Source: JBGPFS01 sp041483455 (lineage in GTDB: Bacteria > Chloroflexota > Limnocylindria > Limnocylindrales > CSP1-4). From it: a stretch of 17,829 nucleotides of DNA. Shown here piece after piece: positions 1-6,815 of this stretch (within the stretch, counting starts at the first letter, position 1; every line of letters begins with the position of its first letter). Location: NCBI GenBank assembly GCA_041483455.1, contig JBGPFS010000026.1, forward strand, positions 1-17,829, given 5' to 3'. Below the pieces are notes generated by a model. It worked only from the letters and a program-made list of their open reading frames with translations, searched no databases and was not told the origin of the DNA. A program made the translations under genes and the position numbers.

Positions 1-384
1 CGGCGCGTCGTCGAGCGACTCCGCCTGGGTCTCGAGCGCGTCGGCCGCGGCCTGCGCCTCGTAGTCCTTCTTCTTGCGGCCGGAGAGCATCTCGACGTGG
101 TTGGCGACGATCTCCGTCTTCCAGTGCCTGACGCCCCGGTCATCGTCCCAGCTGCGAGTCTGGATCCGTCCCTCGAGGGCCACCTGCTGGCCCTTGCCGA
201 GGTACTGTCCGCAGACTTGGGCGAGCTTGTCCCAGGTCACGACCGTGTGGTACTCGGCCTTCTCCTTGCCGTTGCCGGCGTACTCGTTCGTGGCGACGCT
301 GAACGTCGTGACGCTCTTGCCGCTGGCGAGGCTGCGCAGCTCCGGGTCGCGCGTCAGGCGCCCGGTCAGCAGGACCTTGTTCAT
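1..384 (-). CDS. ssb: Single-stranded DNA-binding protein SSB (C-terminal part cut off by window edge)
   Basis: SSB binds single-stranded DNA as an OB-fold oligomer during replication, recombination and repair. Reading the minus strand from ATG at 384 gives 128 codons with no stop before the window edge. It opens MNKVLLTGRLTRDPELR, the typical SSB strand 1 with its conserved GRLTRDPE turn. It continues through FSVATNEY, EYHTVVTWDKLAQ, YLGKGQQVALEGRIQTRSW and a WKTEIVANHVEML segment, in the usual OB-fold order (about residues 1-105). An Ala/Glu-rich stretch starts the disordered tail, and the acidic C-terminal tip lies outside the window. An AAGGAG Shine-Dalgarno sequence (395-400) precedes the ATG by 10 bases. 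The visible part shows no neighbouring rpsF or rpsR upstream; a membrane-protein gene lies there instead. The family assignment is secure, but the C-terminus cannot be judged. Confidence 0.95.
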   Translation of the reverse strand, partial: MNKVLLTGRLTRDPELRSLASGKSVTTFSVATNEYAGNGKEKAEYHTVVTWDKLAQVCGQYLGKGQQVALEGRIQTRSWDDDRGVRHWKTEIVANHVEMLSGRKKKDYEAQAAADALETQAESLDDAP

Positions 385-485
385 CGGTCCAGGTCTCCTT
401 CTCGGTCGGCCGGCGGCGCCGGTCCCGACCCTGCGTCCGGCGGGACGGTGGCGTCGACCGGGGCGGGCCGACCGACGTGGACGGG

Positions 486-491
486 AGGCTA
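486..491 (-). promoter_or_regulatory. Possible -10 element for ssb
   Basis: On the minus strand the sequence CGCTAGCCT ends in TAGCCT. This resembles the TGCTATMCT motif seen twice elsewhere in the window, before metG and in the purA leader. It would give a leader of roughly 95 bases before the ssb ATG. No convincing -35 hexamer is visible and the TG extension is absent, so this is a weak call. Apart from this, the 244-base gap 385-628 shows only GC-rich sequence and no clear terminator. Confidence 0.2.
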
Positions 492-628
492 GCGGCGCTC
501 CCTCACCCCGGGATCATCGGCCGCTTGGCCACGCATCACCGGGCGCTCACCTACGGCTCACCGACCACGCCGAGGGTCGCCCCCGAACGAGCGGGCGCCG
601 CGACCGCGCCCCGACCGCGTGCTGGGGA

Positions 629-1054
629 TCAGCCCGGCGAGCTCGGTTCCGGCGGCCCGTCGCGGGCCAGCAGGGCGATCGTGAGGATGGCTCCCGCCAG
701 GACGATCGCGTTCATCGCCGGGAACCAGCGGATCGCCTCGGGCTCGGGGCCGCTGGTGACGAGGAACTTCCCGGGGCCGCCCAGCAGGAGCGCGGCCAGC
801 GCGAAGAATCCAGCCGAAAGGCCGGCGACGACCGCCCAGATCCCGGCCAGCCAGCGCGCCCAGTCGCGGCGCCCGAGGAGCCCCAGACCGCCTGCGACAG
901 CGGCGAGGTCGATGAGCACGACCGGCAGGATCTTGTCGAAGAAGAACGGGCTGTCCTCCTCGAGGGCGTTGAATCCCCAGACGGCCTCCGTGGCGAGCAT
1001 CCCGCCGATCACGATCGCCGCCCGCCGACGGTCGCTCCGAAGCCAGGACATCAT
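629..1054 (-). CDS. Small four-helix integral membrane protein, function unknown
   Basis: I do not recognise a named family. From ATG at 1054 the product is 141 residues with four hydrophobic stretches, at about residues 11-28, 42-60, 70-93 and 113-131. These are separated by short charged loops (DRRR at the N-terminus, LEEDSP after helix 1, GRRDWARW between helices 2 and 3, GPEPEAIRW between 3 and 4), so it should be an inner-membrane protein. I chose this start because the frame further upstream is Arg/Pro-rich and looks non-coding, and because an AGGAGG sequence lies about 11 bases before the ATG-ATG pair at 1054/1051; either ATG could serve. It lies upstream of ssb in the same direction with a 244-base gap, so co-transcription is uncertain. 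It is divergent from purA. No catalytic motif is visible. Moderately sure it is a real gene. Confidence 0.65.
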   Translation of the reverse strand: MMSWLRSDRRRAAIVIGGMLATEAVWGFNALEEDSPFFFDKILPVVLIDLAAVAGGLGLLGRRDWARWLAGIWAVVAGLSAGFFALAALLLGGPGKFLVTSGPEPEAIRWFPAMNAIVLAGAILTIALLARDGPPEPSSPG

Positions 1055-1176
1055 CTCGATCCGGCCCTCCTGCTCGTCACTGTGCGGTTCGCATCGAGCG
1101 GCGCGGCAGGGGCGAAGTCCCCTCGCGACCGGGCAGCTCGTTCGGCCGGGGGACGTCGGTCGGCGGTGCGGTCCGC

Positions 1177-1185
1177 TGCTATACT
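1177..1185 (+). promoter_or_regulatory. Extended -10 promoter upstream of the purine operon
   Basis: TGCTATACT contains a TG-N extension followed by TATACT, one base from the TATAAT consensus, in a region otherwise almost devoid of A/T. No good -35 hexamer stands at 16-18 bases upstream, which is common for extended -10 promoters. Transcription starting near 1192 would give purA a leader of about 200 bases. On the opposite strand the same AT-rich patch reads AGTATAGC and could also serve the divergent membrane-protein gene. This is inferred from sequence only. Confidence 0.5.
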
Positions 1186-1286
1186 GCGCCCATCCCCGGC
1201 CCGCGGGCCAGCCCCGCACGCAACGGAGATCGACCGATCGCTCGAGAGACGTTCGCCCGGTGAGGCGAGCGACGACCTTCGGCCCG

Positions 1287-1311
1287 GAGCCAGCCGTCGC
1301 CACGGTGGCTC
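1287..1311 (+). other. Strong hairpin in the purA leader
   Basis: GAGCCA (1287-1292) pairs perfectly with TGGCTC (1306-1311), and after one bulged G the inner CCGT (1294-1297) pairs with ACGG (1302-1305) around a four-base CGCC loop. That makes 10 base pairs in 25 bases. A second possible stem lies just upstream, with CGCTCG (1239-1244) facing CGAGCG (1266-1271). Together with the terminator-like hairpin downstream, they suggest a folded leader RNA. I could not match it to a known riboswitch consensus. Confidence 0.45.
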
Positions 1312-1333
1312 GAAGAGGGGAGCAGTCTATCCG

Positions 1334-1363
1334 GGTCCCCGGCCAGCCGGCCGAGGACCTTTT
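1334..1363 (+). terminator. Terminator-like hairpin with T run just upstream of purA (possible attenuator)
   Basis: GGTCC (1334-1338) pairs with GGACC (1355-1359). Inside it CGGCC (1340-1344) pairs with GGCCG (1349-1353) around an AGCC loop, leaving one C-A mismatch. This 10-pair stem is followed directly by TTTT (1360-1363) and then CATTT, a rare T-rich patch in this genome. It has the form of an intrinsic terminator reading toward purA, and it sits only 26 bases before the purA ATG, downstream of the likely promoter. It may therefore be a transcription attenuator for the operon, or end a short leader RNA. No competing antiterminator stem was established. Confidence 0.5.
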
Positions 1364-1373
1364 CATTTGGCCC

Positions 1374-1380
1374 GGGAGGG
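1374..1380 (+). promoter_or_regulatory. Ribosome binding site of purA
   Basis: GGGAGGG lies nine bases before the purA ATG and just after the terminator-like hairpin. It is the strongest Shine-Dalgarno sequence in the operon, as expected for the first gene; many downstream genes have weak ones and begin at stop/start overlaps instead. Confidence 0.7.
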
Positions 1381-1389
1381 ACCGCTGAC

Positions 1390-2727
1390 ATGCCCGCCAC
1401 CGTGATCGTCGGCCTCCAGTGGGGCGACGAGGGCAAGGGCAAGACGACCGACTTCCTGGCCGAGCAGGTCGCCCTCGCGGTCCGCTACCAGGGCGGCGAC
1501 AACGCCGGTCATACGGTCGTCCACGGCGACGAGGTGTTCAAGCTCCGGCTCACGCCGTCGGGCGTCCTCTACCCGCACATCTCGTGCATCATCGGCCCCG
1601 GCGTGGTGGTCAACCCGGCCACCCTCATCGGCGAGCTCGACATGCTCTCCGGGCGGGGGGTCGACGTCTCCAAGGTCCGGGTGAGCACGAGCGCCCACGT
1701 GATCATGCCGTACCACATCGCGCTCGACCGGGCGATGGAGGCCCGGCTGGCCGGCGAGAAGGTCGGGACGACGAACCGCGGCATCGGGCCCGCCTACGCC
1801 GACCGGGCGTCCCGCATCGGGCTGCGGATGGAGGATCTCCTCGACGAGGCGACCTTCCGTCATCGCCTCGAGCTCGTCCTGCCCGACAAGAACCTGCTCC
1901 TCGGCTCCATGCCGGGCGCGGACCGCTTCGAGGTGGAGCCGCTCCTCGCCCTGGCGATGGCCTGGGGTGAGCGTCTCCGGCCCCACCTGGCCGACACGAC
2001 CCGGATCGTCCAGGACGCGCTCGGGCGGGGCGACCACGTGCTTCTGGAGGGAGCCCAGGGGACGCTCCTGGACCTCGATCACGGCAGCTACCCGTTCGTC
2101 ACCTCCTCGAACCCGATCGCGGGCGGCGCCTGCACGGGCGGCGGCATCGGCCCGCTCCAGGTCGACGAGGTGATCGGGGTGATGAAGGCCTATTCGACCC
2201 GGGTCGGCTCCGGCCCGTTCCCGACCGAGCTGACCGACGCCGTCGGTGTCGGGATCGCCGAACGCGGCCGCGAGTTCGGGACCGTCACCGGGCGGCCGCG
2301 CCGGGTCGGCTGGTTCGATGCGGTGCCCCTCCGCTATGCCGTGGCCGTGAACAGCGTCAGCTCGATCATGCTCAACAAGCTCGACATCCTGTCGGGGATC
2401 GACGAGCTCCTCCTGTGCGTCGCCTACCAGATCGACGGGCGGCGGGTGGAGGCCTGGCCGTCGAGCGCCGAGCTCCTCGGCCGGGCGACGCCGATCTACG
2501 AGCGGTTCGCGGGCTGGACGGAGGCGATCCACGGCGCCCGGACGCTCGGCGAGCTGCCCGAGAACGCCCGGCGCTACGTGACCGCGCTCGAGGAGCTGGC
2601 CGGCGTCCCGATCGTGCTCGTCTCGGTGGGGCCCGAGCGGACGCAGACCATCGAGCGGGCGTTCCGCCCGATGCGCCACCGGCCGACCCTCGCTGCGCCG
2701 CCGACGCTGGGGGCGGGCCCCGCGTGA
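1390..2727 (+). CDS. purA: Adenylosuccinate synthetase PurA
   Basis: PurA joins IMP and aspartate using GTP to make adenylosuccinate, the first committed step to AMP, in the cytoplasm. The 445-residue product has the GLQWGDEGKGK P-loop (residues 8-18, catalytic Asp13) and NAGHTVV with catalytic His41. It also has GTTNRGIGPAY, the LLEGAQGTLLDLDHG and TSSNPIAGG segments, TRVGSGPFPTEL, the GRPRRVGWFD block and a C-terminal VSVGPERTQTI. The usual length is about 425-430; the extra residues form a Pro/Ala-rich tail. The sequence after the P-loop is TTDFL where many bacteria have IVDLL. It is the first gene of the operon, with a good ribosome site and a structured leader, and it overlaps purD by a GTGA. 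Its product is processed by PurB, two genes downstream. Identification is secure. Confidence 0.97.
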   Translation: MPATVIVGLQWGDEGKGKTTDFLAEQVALAVRYQGGDNAGHTVVHGDEVFKLRLTPSGVLYPHISCIIGPGVVVNPATLIGELDMLSGRGVDVSKVRVSTSAHVIMPYHIALDRAMEARLAGEKVGTTNRGIGPAYADRASRIGLRMEDLLDEATFRHRLELVLPDKNLLLGSMPGADRFEVEPLLALAMAWGERLRPHLADTTRIVQDALGRGDHVLLEGAQGTLLDLDHGSYPFVTSSNPIAGGACTGGGIGPLQVDEVIGVMKAYSTRVGSGPFPTELTDAVGVGIAERGREFGTVTGRPRRVGWFDAVPLRYAVAVNSVSSIMLNKLDILSGIDELLLCVAYQIDGRRVEAWPSSAELLGRATPIYERFAGWTEAIHGARTLGELPENARRYVTALEELAGVPIVLVSVGPERTQTIERAFRPMRHRPTLAAPPTLGAGPA

Positions 2728-4106
2728 GTCCGCTCTTCGCCCCGACCCGGATCCTCGTCGTCGGCGGCGGCGGACGCGAGCACGCGCTGGCCTGGAAGCT
2801 GGCTGGCGAGCCGGGCATCAACGAGGTGATCGTCGCGCCGGGCAGCCGGGCGATCGGTCGCGAGCCGCGGGTCCGCTGCCGACCGGAGGTCGACCAGCTC
2901 GACCCCGGTGCGGTCGTTCGGGCAGCCCGGGCGGAAGCCGCCGAGCTCGTGGTCGTGGGCCCGGAGGCGCCGCTGGCGGCCGGCGTGGTGGACGCGCTGA
3001 TCGAGGCCGGGATCCCCGTCTTCGGCCCGACGCGCGCGGCGGCTCGACTCGAGACGAGCAAGGCGTTCTGCCACGAGGTGGCCGCGGCCGCCGGAGTCCG
3101 GATGGCCCGCGCCCGGCCGTTCGCGGCCGACCAGCTCGAGGCGGCCCGGTCGTTCGCGGCCGAGCTCGCGGCTACCGGCGACGGGCTCGTCGTGAAGGCC
3201 GACGGCCTGGCCGCCGGCAAGGGCGTGGCCGTGTGCGACGACCTCGCGGCGGCCGAGGCGATCCTGCCGGAGCACTTCGGAGCGCGGGCCGCCGACGAGC
3301 CGGCCGACGCCGTCCGGGTCGTCCTCGAGGAGCGACTGCGCGGCCCGGAGGCGAGCCTCATCGCGCTTGCCGACGGACGGCTCGCGCTCGCCCTGCCGCC
3401 GGCGCGCGACCACAAGCGCCTCGGGGACGGGGACCGCGGCCCGAACACGGGCGGCATGGGAGCCTACAGCCCGTTGCCCGACGTGGACGAGGCCCTCGCG
3501 CTCGAGATCATCGACGCTGTCCACCGGCCGATCCTCGCCGAGATGACCCACCGCGGCACCCCGTTCCGCGGCTTCCTCTACGCCGGGCTCATCCTGACCG
3601 AGACCGGTCCGGCCCTCCTGGAATGCAACGTTCGACTGGGCGATCCCGAGGCCCAGGTGATCCTGCCCCGGCTCGCCGGTCCGCTCGGTCCGGTCCTCGC
3701 GGCCGCCGCCGCGGGCGACCTCGGAGCTGTCGCCGCCGCGCTCGGTCCAGACGTCTCGGCGCTGCCGGTCCGGCCGGGCGCGACGGTCGGGATCGTCCTG
3801 GCGGCGGCCGGCTATCCGGGCACGCCCCAGCGCGGGCATGCGATCTCCGGGCTGGAGGCCGCCTCCGCGATCGGCGGGCTCGTCTTCCACGCCGGGACGC
3901 TGCCCGACCCGGGTGGCGGCGCTCGCACGAACGGCGGGCGGGTCCTGACGGTCGTCGGCCAAGGGCCCGACCTGGCGACCGCCCGCGACGTGGCCGAGCG
4001 CGCCGCCGATGCGATCACCTGGCCGGGCCTCCAGCGCCGGCACGACATCGGGCTCGACGCGTCGGTCGCGGCGGGCGGGTCGATCCCGGCCCGAGTCGCC
4101 CGATGA
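2724..4106 (+). CDS. purD: Phosphoribosylamine-glycine ligase PurD (GAR synthetase)
   Basis: PurD ligates glycine to 5-phosphoribosylamine with ATP, making GAR, the second step of the pathway. The 460-residue protein has the ATP-grasp layout: GGGGREHALA (14-23), VVGPEAPLAAGV (78-88), the nucleotide-binding VKADGLAAGKGV (157-168), NTGGMGAYSP (241-250), FRGFLYAGLIL (281-291) and the metal-binding ECNVRLGDPEAQ (300-311). The GTG start at 2724 overlaps the purA stop as GTGA; no better start lies before the conserved RILVVGGGGRE strand, and upstream sequence in this frame lies inside purA. It is about 30 residues longer than usual, partly from a tail after the ITWPGLQRRHDIG segment. No clear ribosome site is visible, so translation probably couples to purA. 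It ends in an ATGA overlap with purB. Confidence 0.96.
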   Translation: MSPLFAPTRILVVGGGGREHALAWKLAGEPGINEVIVAPGSRAIGREPRVRCRPEVDQLDPGAVVRAARAEAAELVVVGPEAPLAAGVVDALIEAGIPVFGPTRAAARLETSKAFCHEVAAAAGVRMARARPFAADQLEAARSFAAELAATGDGLVVKADGLAAGKGVAVCDDLAAAEAILPEHFGARAADEPADAVRVVLEERLRGPEASLIALADGRLALALPPARDHKRLGDGDRGPNTGGMGAYSPLPDVDEALALEIIDAVHRPILAEMTHRGTPFRGFLYAGLILTETGPALLECNVRLGDPEAQVILPRLAGPLGPVLAAAAAGDLGAVAAALGPDVSALPVRPGATVGIVLAAAGYPGTPQRGHAISGLEAASAIGGLVFHAGTLPDPGGGARTNGGRVLTVVGQGPDLATARDVAERAADAITWPGLQRRHDIGLDASVAAGGSIPARVAR

Positions 4107-5536
4107 TCCGCCGCTACACGCTCGCGGAGATGGGCGCGGTCTGGAGCGAGCGCGCCCGGTTCGAGGCGATGCTCCGGGTGGAGCTCGCCGTCGCCCGCGC
4201 CCAGGTCGGCCGGGGGCTCGTCCCCGCGGAGGCGTTCGCGGCCATCGAAGCCCGGGCGACGGTCGACCCCGACCGGATCGCCGAGATCGAGGCGACGACC
4301 GACCACGACGTCATCGCCTTCGTGAGCCAGGTCGCGGAGTCGGTCGGGCCGGAAGGCCGCTTCCTCCACCTGGGCCTGACCAGCAGCGATGTCGTCGACA
4401 CGGCCCTGGCGCTCCAGCTCCGGTCCGCCGGGCAGCGCCTCCTCGCGGACGCCGACCGACTCCTCGCGGCGCTCGTGACGCGGGCCCGAGCGGAGGCGGG
4501 GACGGTGATGATGGGCCGGACCCACTCCGTCCACGCGGAGCCGACGACCCTCGGCCTGAAGATCGCCGGCTGGGCGTTCGAGCTCGACCGGGATCGAGTC
4601 CGCCTGGCCGCGGCCGTCGACGAGATCGGGACCGGCAAGATCAGCGGCCCGGTCGGGACCTACAGCCACCTCGATCCGGATCTCGAGGCGGAGGTTCTCG
4701 CCGCACTCGGCCTGCATGCCGATCCGGTCAGCACCCAGATCGTCCAACGCGACCGGCACGCCGCGCTCATCGCCGCGATCGCGATCACCGGCGGGACGCT
4801 CGAGCGGTTCGCGACCGAGGTCCGGAACCTCCAGCACACCGAGATCGGCGAGCTGATGGAACCGTTCCGGACCGGCCAGAAGGGGTCGTCGGCGATGCCC
4901 CACAAGCGGAACCCGATCCTCTCGGAACGGGTCGCCGGGCTCGCCCGCCTCCTGCGCGGCTACGCCGGTGCGGCGATGGAGAACCAGCCGCTCTGGCACG
5001 AGCGCGACATCAGCCACAGCTCGGCGGAGCGGGTCCTCCTGCCCGATGCCACGATCCTGCTCGACTACCTGCTGGTCCGGATGGCCGGATTGGTGGAGGG
5101 CCTCATCGTTCGGCCCGATCGGATGCGTGAGAACGTCGAGCGCGGGCTGGGCCTCCACGCGAGCAGCCGGGTGCTCATCGCCCTGGTCGAGGAGGGCGGC
5201 CTCTCGCGGGAGGACGCCTATGCGATCGTCCAGCGGTCCGCGCTCCGGGCCGCCGATGAGCGGACCCCCTTGCGCGAGCTCCTGGCGACCGACGCGACCG
5301 TCGCCTCCCGGCTGAGCCTGGGCCGGCTCGACGCGTGCTTCGACGAAGCGACGTTCCTGCGCAACGTTCCCGTCGCGATCGCGCGACTCGATCGCCTGGA
5401 GGCGGAGCTGGCGGCTCGGGCCGGCGCCGCGGTCGGCGATCAGGCCGTCGGTGGCGGGGCCGGCGCGGGCTCGGCGAGCCTCGGGGCGGCCGAGCGCGCC
5501 GCCGACGCCGCCCGGCTCGAGGGGACGGCTCGATGA
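4103..5536 (+). CDS. purB: Adenylosuccinate lyase PurB
   Basis: PurB splits fumarate from SAICAR (giving AICAR) and from adenylosuccinate (giving AMP), so it acts in both arms encoded here. The 477-residue protein is of the shorter B. subtilis type. It shows TTDHDVIAF with His68, the LTSSDVVDTA block (92-101), GRTHSVHAEPTTLG with His141, and the fumarase/aspartase-superfamily signature loop GSSAMPHKRNP (261-271), with the catalytic serine pair at 262-263 and Lys268. The body ends near residue 435, matching the family's roughly 430. It is followed by a Gly/Ala-rich tail of about 40 residues with no known role. ATG at 4103 overlaps the purD stop, and the stop overlaps purC as ATGA. The family and both reactions are secure. 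Confidence 0.96.
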   Translation: MIRRYTLAEMGAVWSERARFEAMLRVELAVARAQVGRGLVPAEAFAAIEARATVDPDRIAEIEATTDHDVIAFVSQVAESVGPEGRFLHLGLTSSDVVDTALALQLRSAGQRLLADADRLLAALVTRARAEAGTVMMGRTHSVHAEPTTLGLKIAGWAFELDRDRVRLAAAVDEIGTGKISGPVGTYSHLDPDLEAEVLAALGLHADPVSTQIVQRDRHAALIAAIAITGGTLERFATEVRNLQHTEIGELMEPFRTGQKGSSAMPHKRNPILSERVAGLARLLRGYAGAAMENQPLWHERDISHSSAERVLLPDATILLDYLLVRMAGLVEGLIVRPDRMRENVERGLGLHASSRVLIALVEEGGLSREDAYAIVQRSALRAADERTPLRELLATDATVASRLSLGRLDACFDEATFLRNVPVAIARLDRLEAELAARAGAAVGDQAVGGGAGAGSASLGAAERAADAARLEGTAR

Positions 5537-6513
5537 GCGCGCCGACGTTCATCCGGTCCGGCAAGGTCCGCGACCTCTTCGCGCTCGACGGGGAGCGACT
5601 CCTGCTGGTCGCCTCGGATCGCCTGTCGGCCTTCGACGTCGTCCTGCCGACCGAGATCCCGGACAAGGGCCGCGTCCTCACCGGGCTCTCCCGGTTCTGG
5701 TTCGCCGAGACCGCCGGGATCGTGCCGAACCACCTCCTCGCGACGGACCCGGCGATGCTCCCGGCGGGCTCGATCGTCGTAGAGCGGCTCGAGCCCGCGA
5801 GCGGCCTCGTCACGCGCGAGATCTCGAACCTCGATCCCGTCGCCCTGCGCGGCCGGATGATGATCTGCCGGCGGGCGCGGGTCCTGCCGGTCGAGGTCAT
5901 CGTCCGTGGCTACGTCTCGGGCTCGGGCTGGAAGGACTACCGGCGGAGCGGGACGATCTGCGGGATCCCGTTGCCGCCCGGCCTCAGCGAATCCGCACGC
6001 CTGCCCTCGCCGATCCTCACGCCCTCGACCAAGGCGGAGGCCGGGACCCACGACGAGAACATCGACTTCGACGGGTTCGTCGAGCGGCTGGTCCCGCTGA
6101 CCGGCGGCCGCCGCGCGGCCAGCCGCCTCGCCGAGCAGGTGCGCGATGCGGCGCTGGCCCTCTACCGGTACGGCGCTGCCGTGGCGGAGCGGGCCGGGAT
6201 CCTCCTGGCCGACACGAAGTTCGAGTTCGGGCTCGACGACGACGGGCGGCTCCCCCTCGTCGACGAGGTGCTGACCCCCGACTCGTCACGCTTCTGGCCC
6301 GCGGCGGACTACGCGCCCGGCGGTCCCCAGGCGAGCTACGACAAGCAGTTCGTCCGCGACTGGCTCGAAGCCCAGCCGTGGCCGAAGACGGCGCCGGGAC
6401 CGGAGCTCCCGTTCGAGGTCGTCGCGGGGACCCGCGCCCGCTACATCGAGGCGTACGAGCGGATCACCGGCGCGAGCTTCGCGCGCTACCTGTCGGAGGA
6501 CGTCATCGCCTGA
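5533..6513 (+). CDS. purC: Phosphoribosylaminoimidazole-succinocarboxamide synthase PurC (SAICAR synthetase), long form
   Basis: PurC couples CAIR to aspartate with ATP, forming SAICAR, the substrate of PurB. The 326-residue product is the long form, like the yeast ADE1 type, rather than the roughly 240-residue E. coli form. Motifs are SGKVRDLF (9-16), VASDRLSAFD (27-36), IPDKGRVLTGLS (42-53), VEVIVRGYVSGSGW (120-133), LTPSTKAEAGTHDENI (162-177), DTKFEFG (227-233) and the signature DEVLTPDSSRFW (244-255). A GAGGGG ribosome site eight bases before the ATG, together with the ATGA overlap with purB, fixes the start. Its substrate CAIR needs PurE/PurK or equivalent, which are not in this window. 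The stop overlaps the purS start by one base (TGATG). Confidence 0.96.
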   Translation: MSAPTFIRSGKVRDLFALDGERLLLVASDRLSAFDVVLPTEIPDKGRVLTGLSRFWFAETAGIVPNHLLATDPAMLPAGSIVVERLEPASGLVTREISNLDPVALRGRMMICRRARVLPVEVIVRGYVSGSGWKDYRRSGTICGIPLPPGLSESARLPSPILTPSTKAEAGTHDENIDFDGFVERLVPLTGGRRAASRLAEQVRDAALALYRYGAAVAERAGILLADTKFEFGLDDDGRLPLVDEVLTPDSSRFWPAADYAPGGPQASYDKQFVRDWLEAQPWPKTAPGPELPFEVVAGTRARYIEAYERITGASFARYLSEDVIA

Positions 6514-6815
6514 TGAGTGGATCGTCGTTCCGTTTCGCCGTCAACGTCACCCCCAAGCCCGGGATCCTCGACCCGCAGGGACGGGCGGTCGAGGGGAGCC
6601 TGGGTCACCTCGGGATCGCCGGTGTGTCCGGGGTTCGGGTGGGGCGGCGGGTCGAGCTATCGGTCGAGGCGGCGTCGGAGGCCGAGGCCCGCGCGGTCGT
6701 CGAGCGGCTGGCCGGGGAGCTGCTCAGCAACCCGCTCATCGAGGCTTATGCGATCGAGGTCCTCGGGGCCGCGTCATCGACGACGACGGGCGCCGGAGCG
6801 GGGGCGCCGGCGTGA
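6513..6815 (+). CDS. purS: FGAM synthase small subunit PurS
   Basis: PurS is the small scaffold subunit that holds the glutaminase PurQ and the synthetase PurL together in the bacterial FGAM synthase complex. The 100-residue product begins [20 protein letters not shown] (the conserved opening of the family), then [21 protein letters not shown], and finishes the fold with [16 protein letters not shown] near residue 85. This matches the usual 80-85 residues. The remaining residues form a Ser/Thr/Gly/Ala tail. The ATG shares its A with the purC TGA, and a GGAGGA sequence lies 12 bases upstream, inside the end of purC. It is followed immediately by purQ (GTGA overlap) and purL, its complex partners, so stoichiometric production by coupling is likely. 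Confidence 0.94.
   Translation: MSGSSFRFAVNVTPKPGILDPQGRAVEGSLGHLGIAGVSGVRVGRRVELSVEAASEAEARAVVERLAGELLSNPLIEAYAIEVLGAASSTTTGAGAGAPA

Larger units (their letters stand above)
1055..1389. other. Divergent intergenic region between the membrane-protein gene and purA
   Basis: This 335-base spacer lies between two genes transcribed away from each other. It contains an AGGGG/CCCCT hairpin at 1108-1123, the TGCTATACT promoter at 1177-1185, a GGCC-CGCG-GGCC palindrome near 1199-1210, stems at 1239-1271 and 1287-1311, and the terminator-like hairpin at 1334-1363. A GTG-started 42-codon frame (1260-1388) runs through the last part and closes one base before purA. I see no convincing ordinary gene here and no match to the ZTP, purine or ykkC riboswitch consensus motifs that I can recall. 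Confidence 0.6.

Noticed and set aside
1055..1366. N-terminal extension of the membrane protein to the ATG at 1366
   Set aside because: The extra 104 residues are Arg/Cys/Pro-rich and run across the promoter and leader hairpins of purA; the ATG at 1054 has a good ribosome site and leads into the first helix.
1190..1389. ZTP, purine or ykkC-class (PRPP/ppGpp) riboswitch in the purA leader
   Set aside because: The conserved motifs I know for these classes (for example the CCGCCTGGGC of ZTP) are not present. A CGAGAG near 1243 alone is not enough, so the leader is left unclassified.
74..1405. Long plus-strand open frame of 443 codons across ssb and the membrane-protein gene
   Set aside because: It is antisense to clear ssb and membrane-protein genes, its product is Arg/Pro/Ser-rich without any motif, and stops are rare by chance at this GC content.
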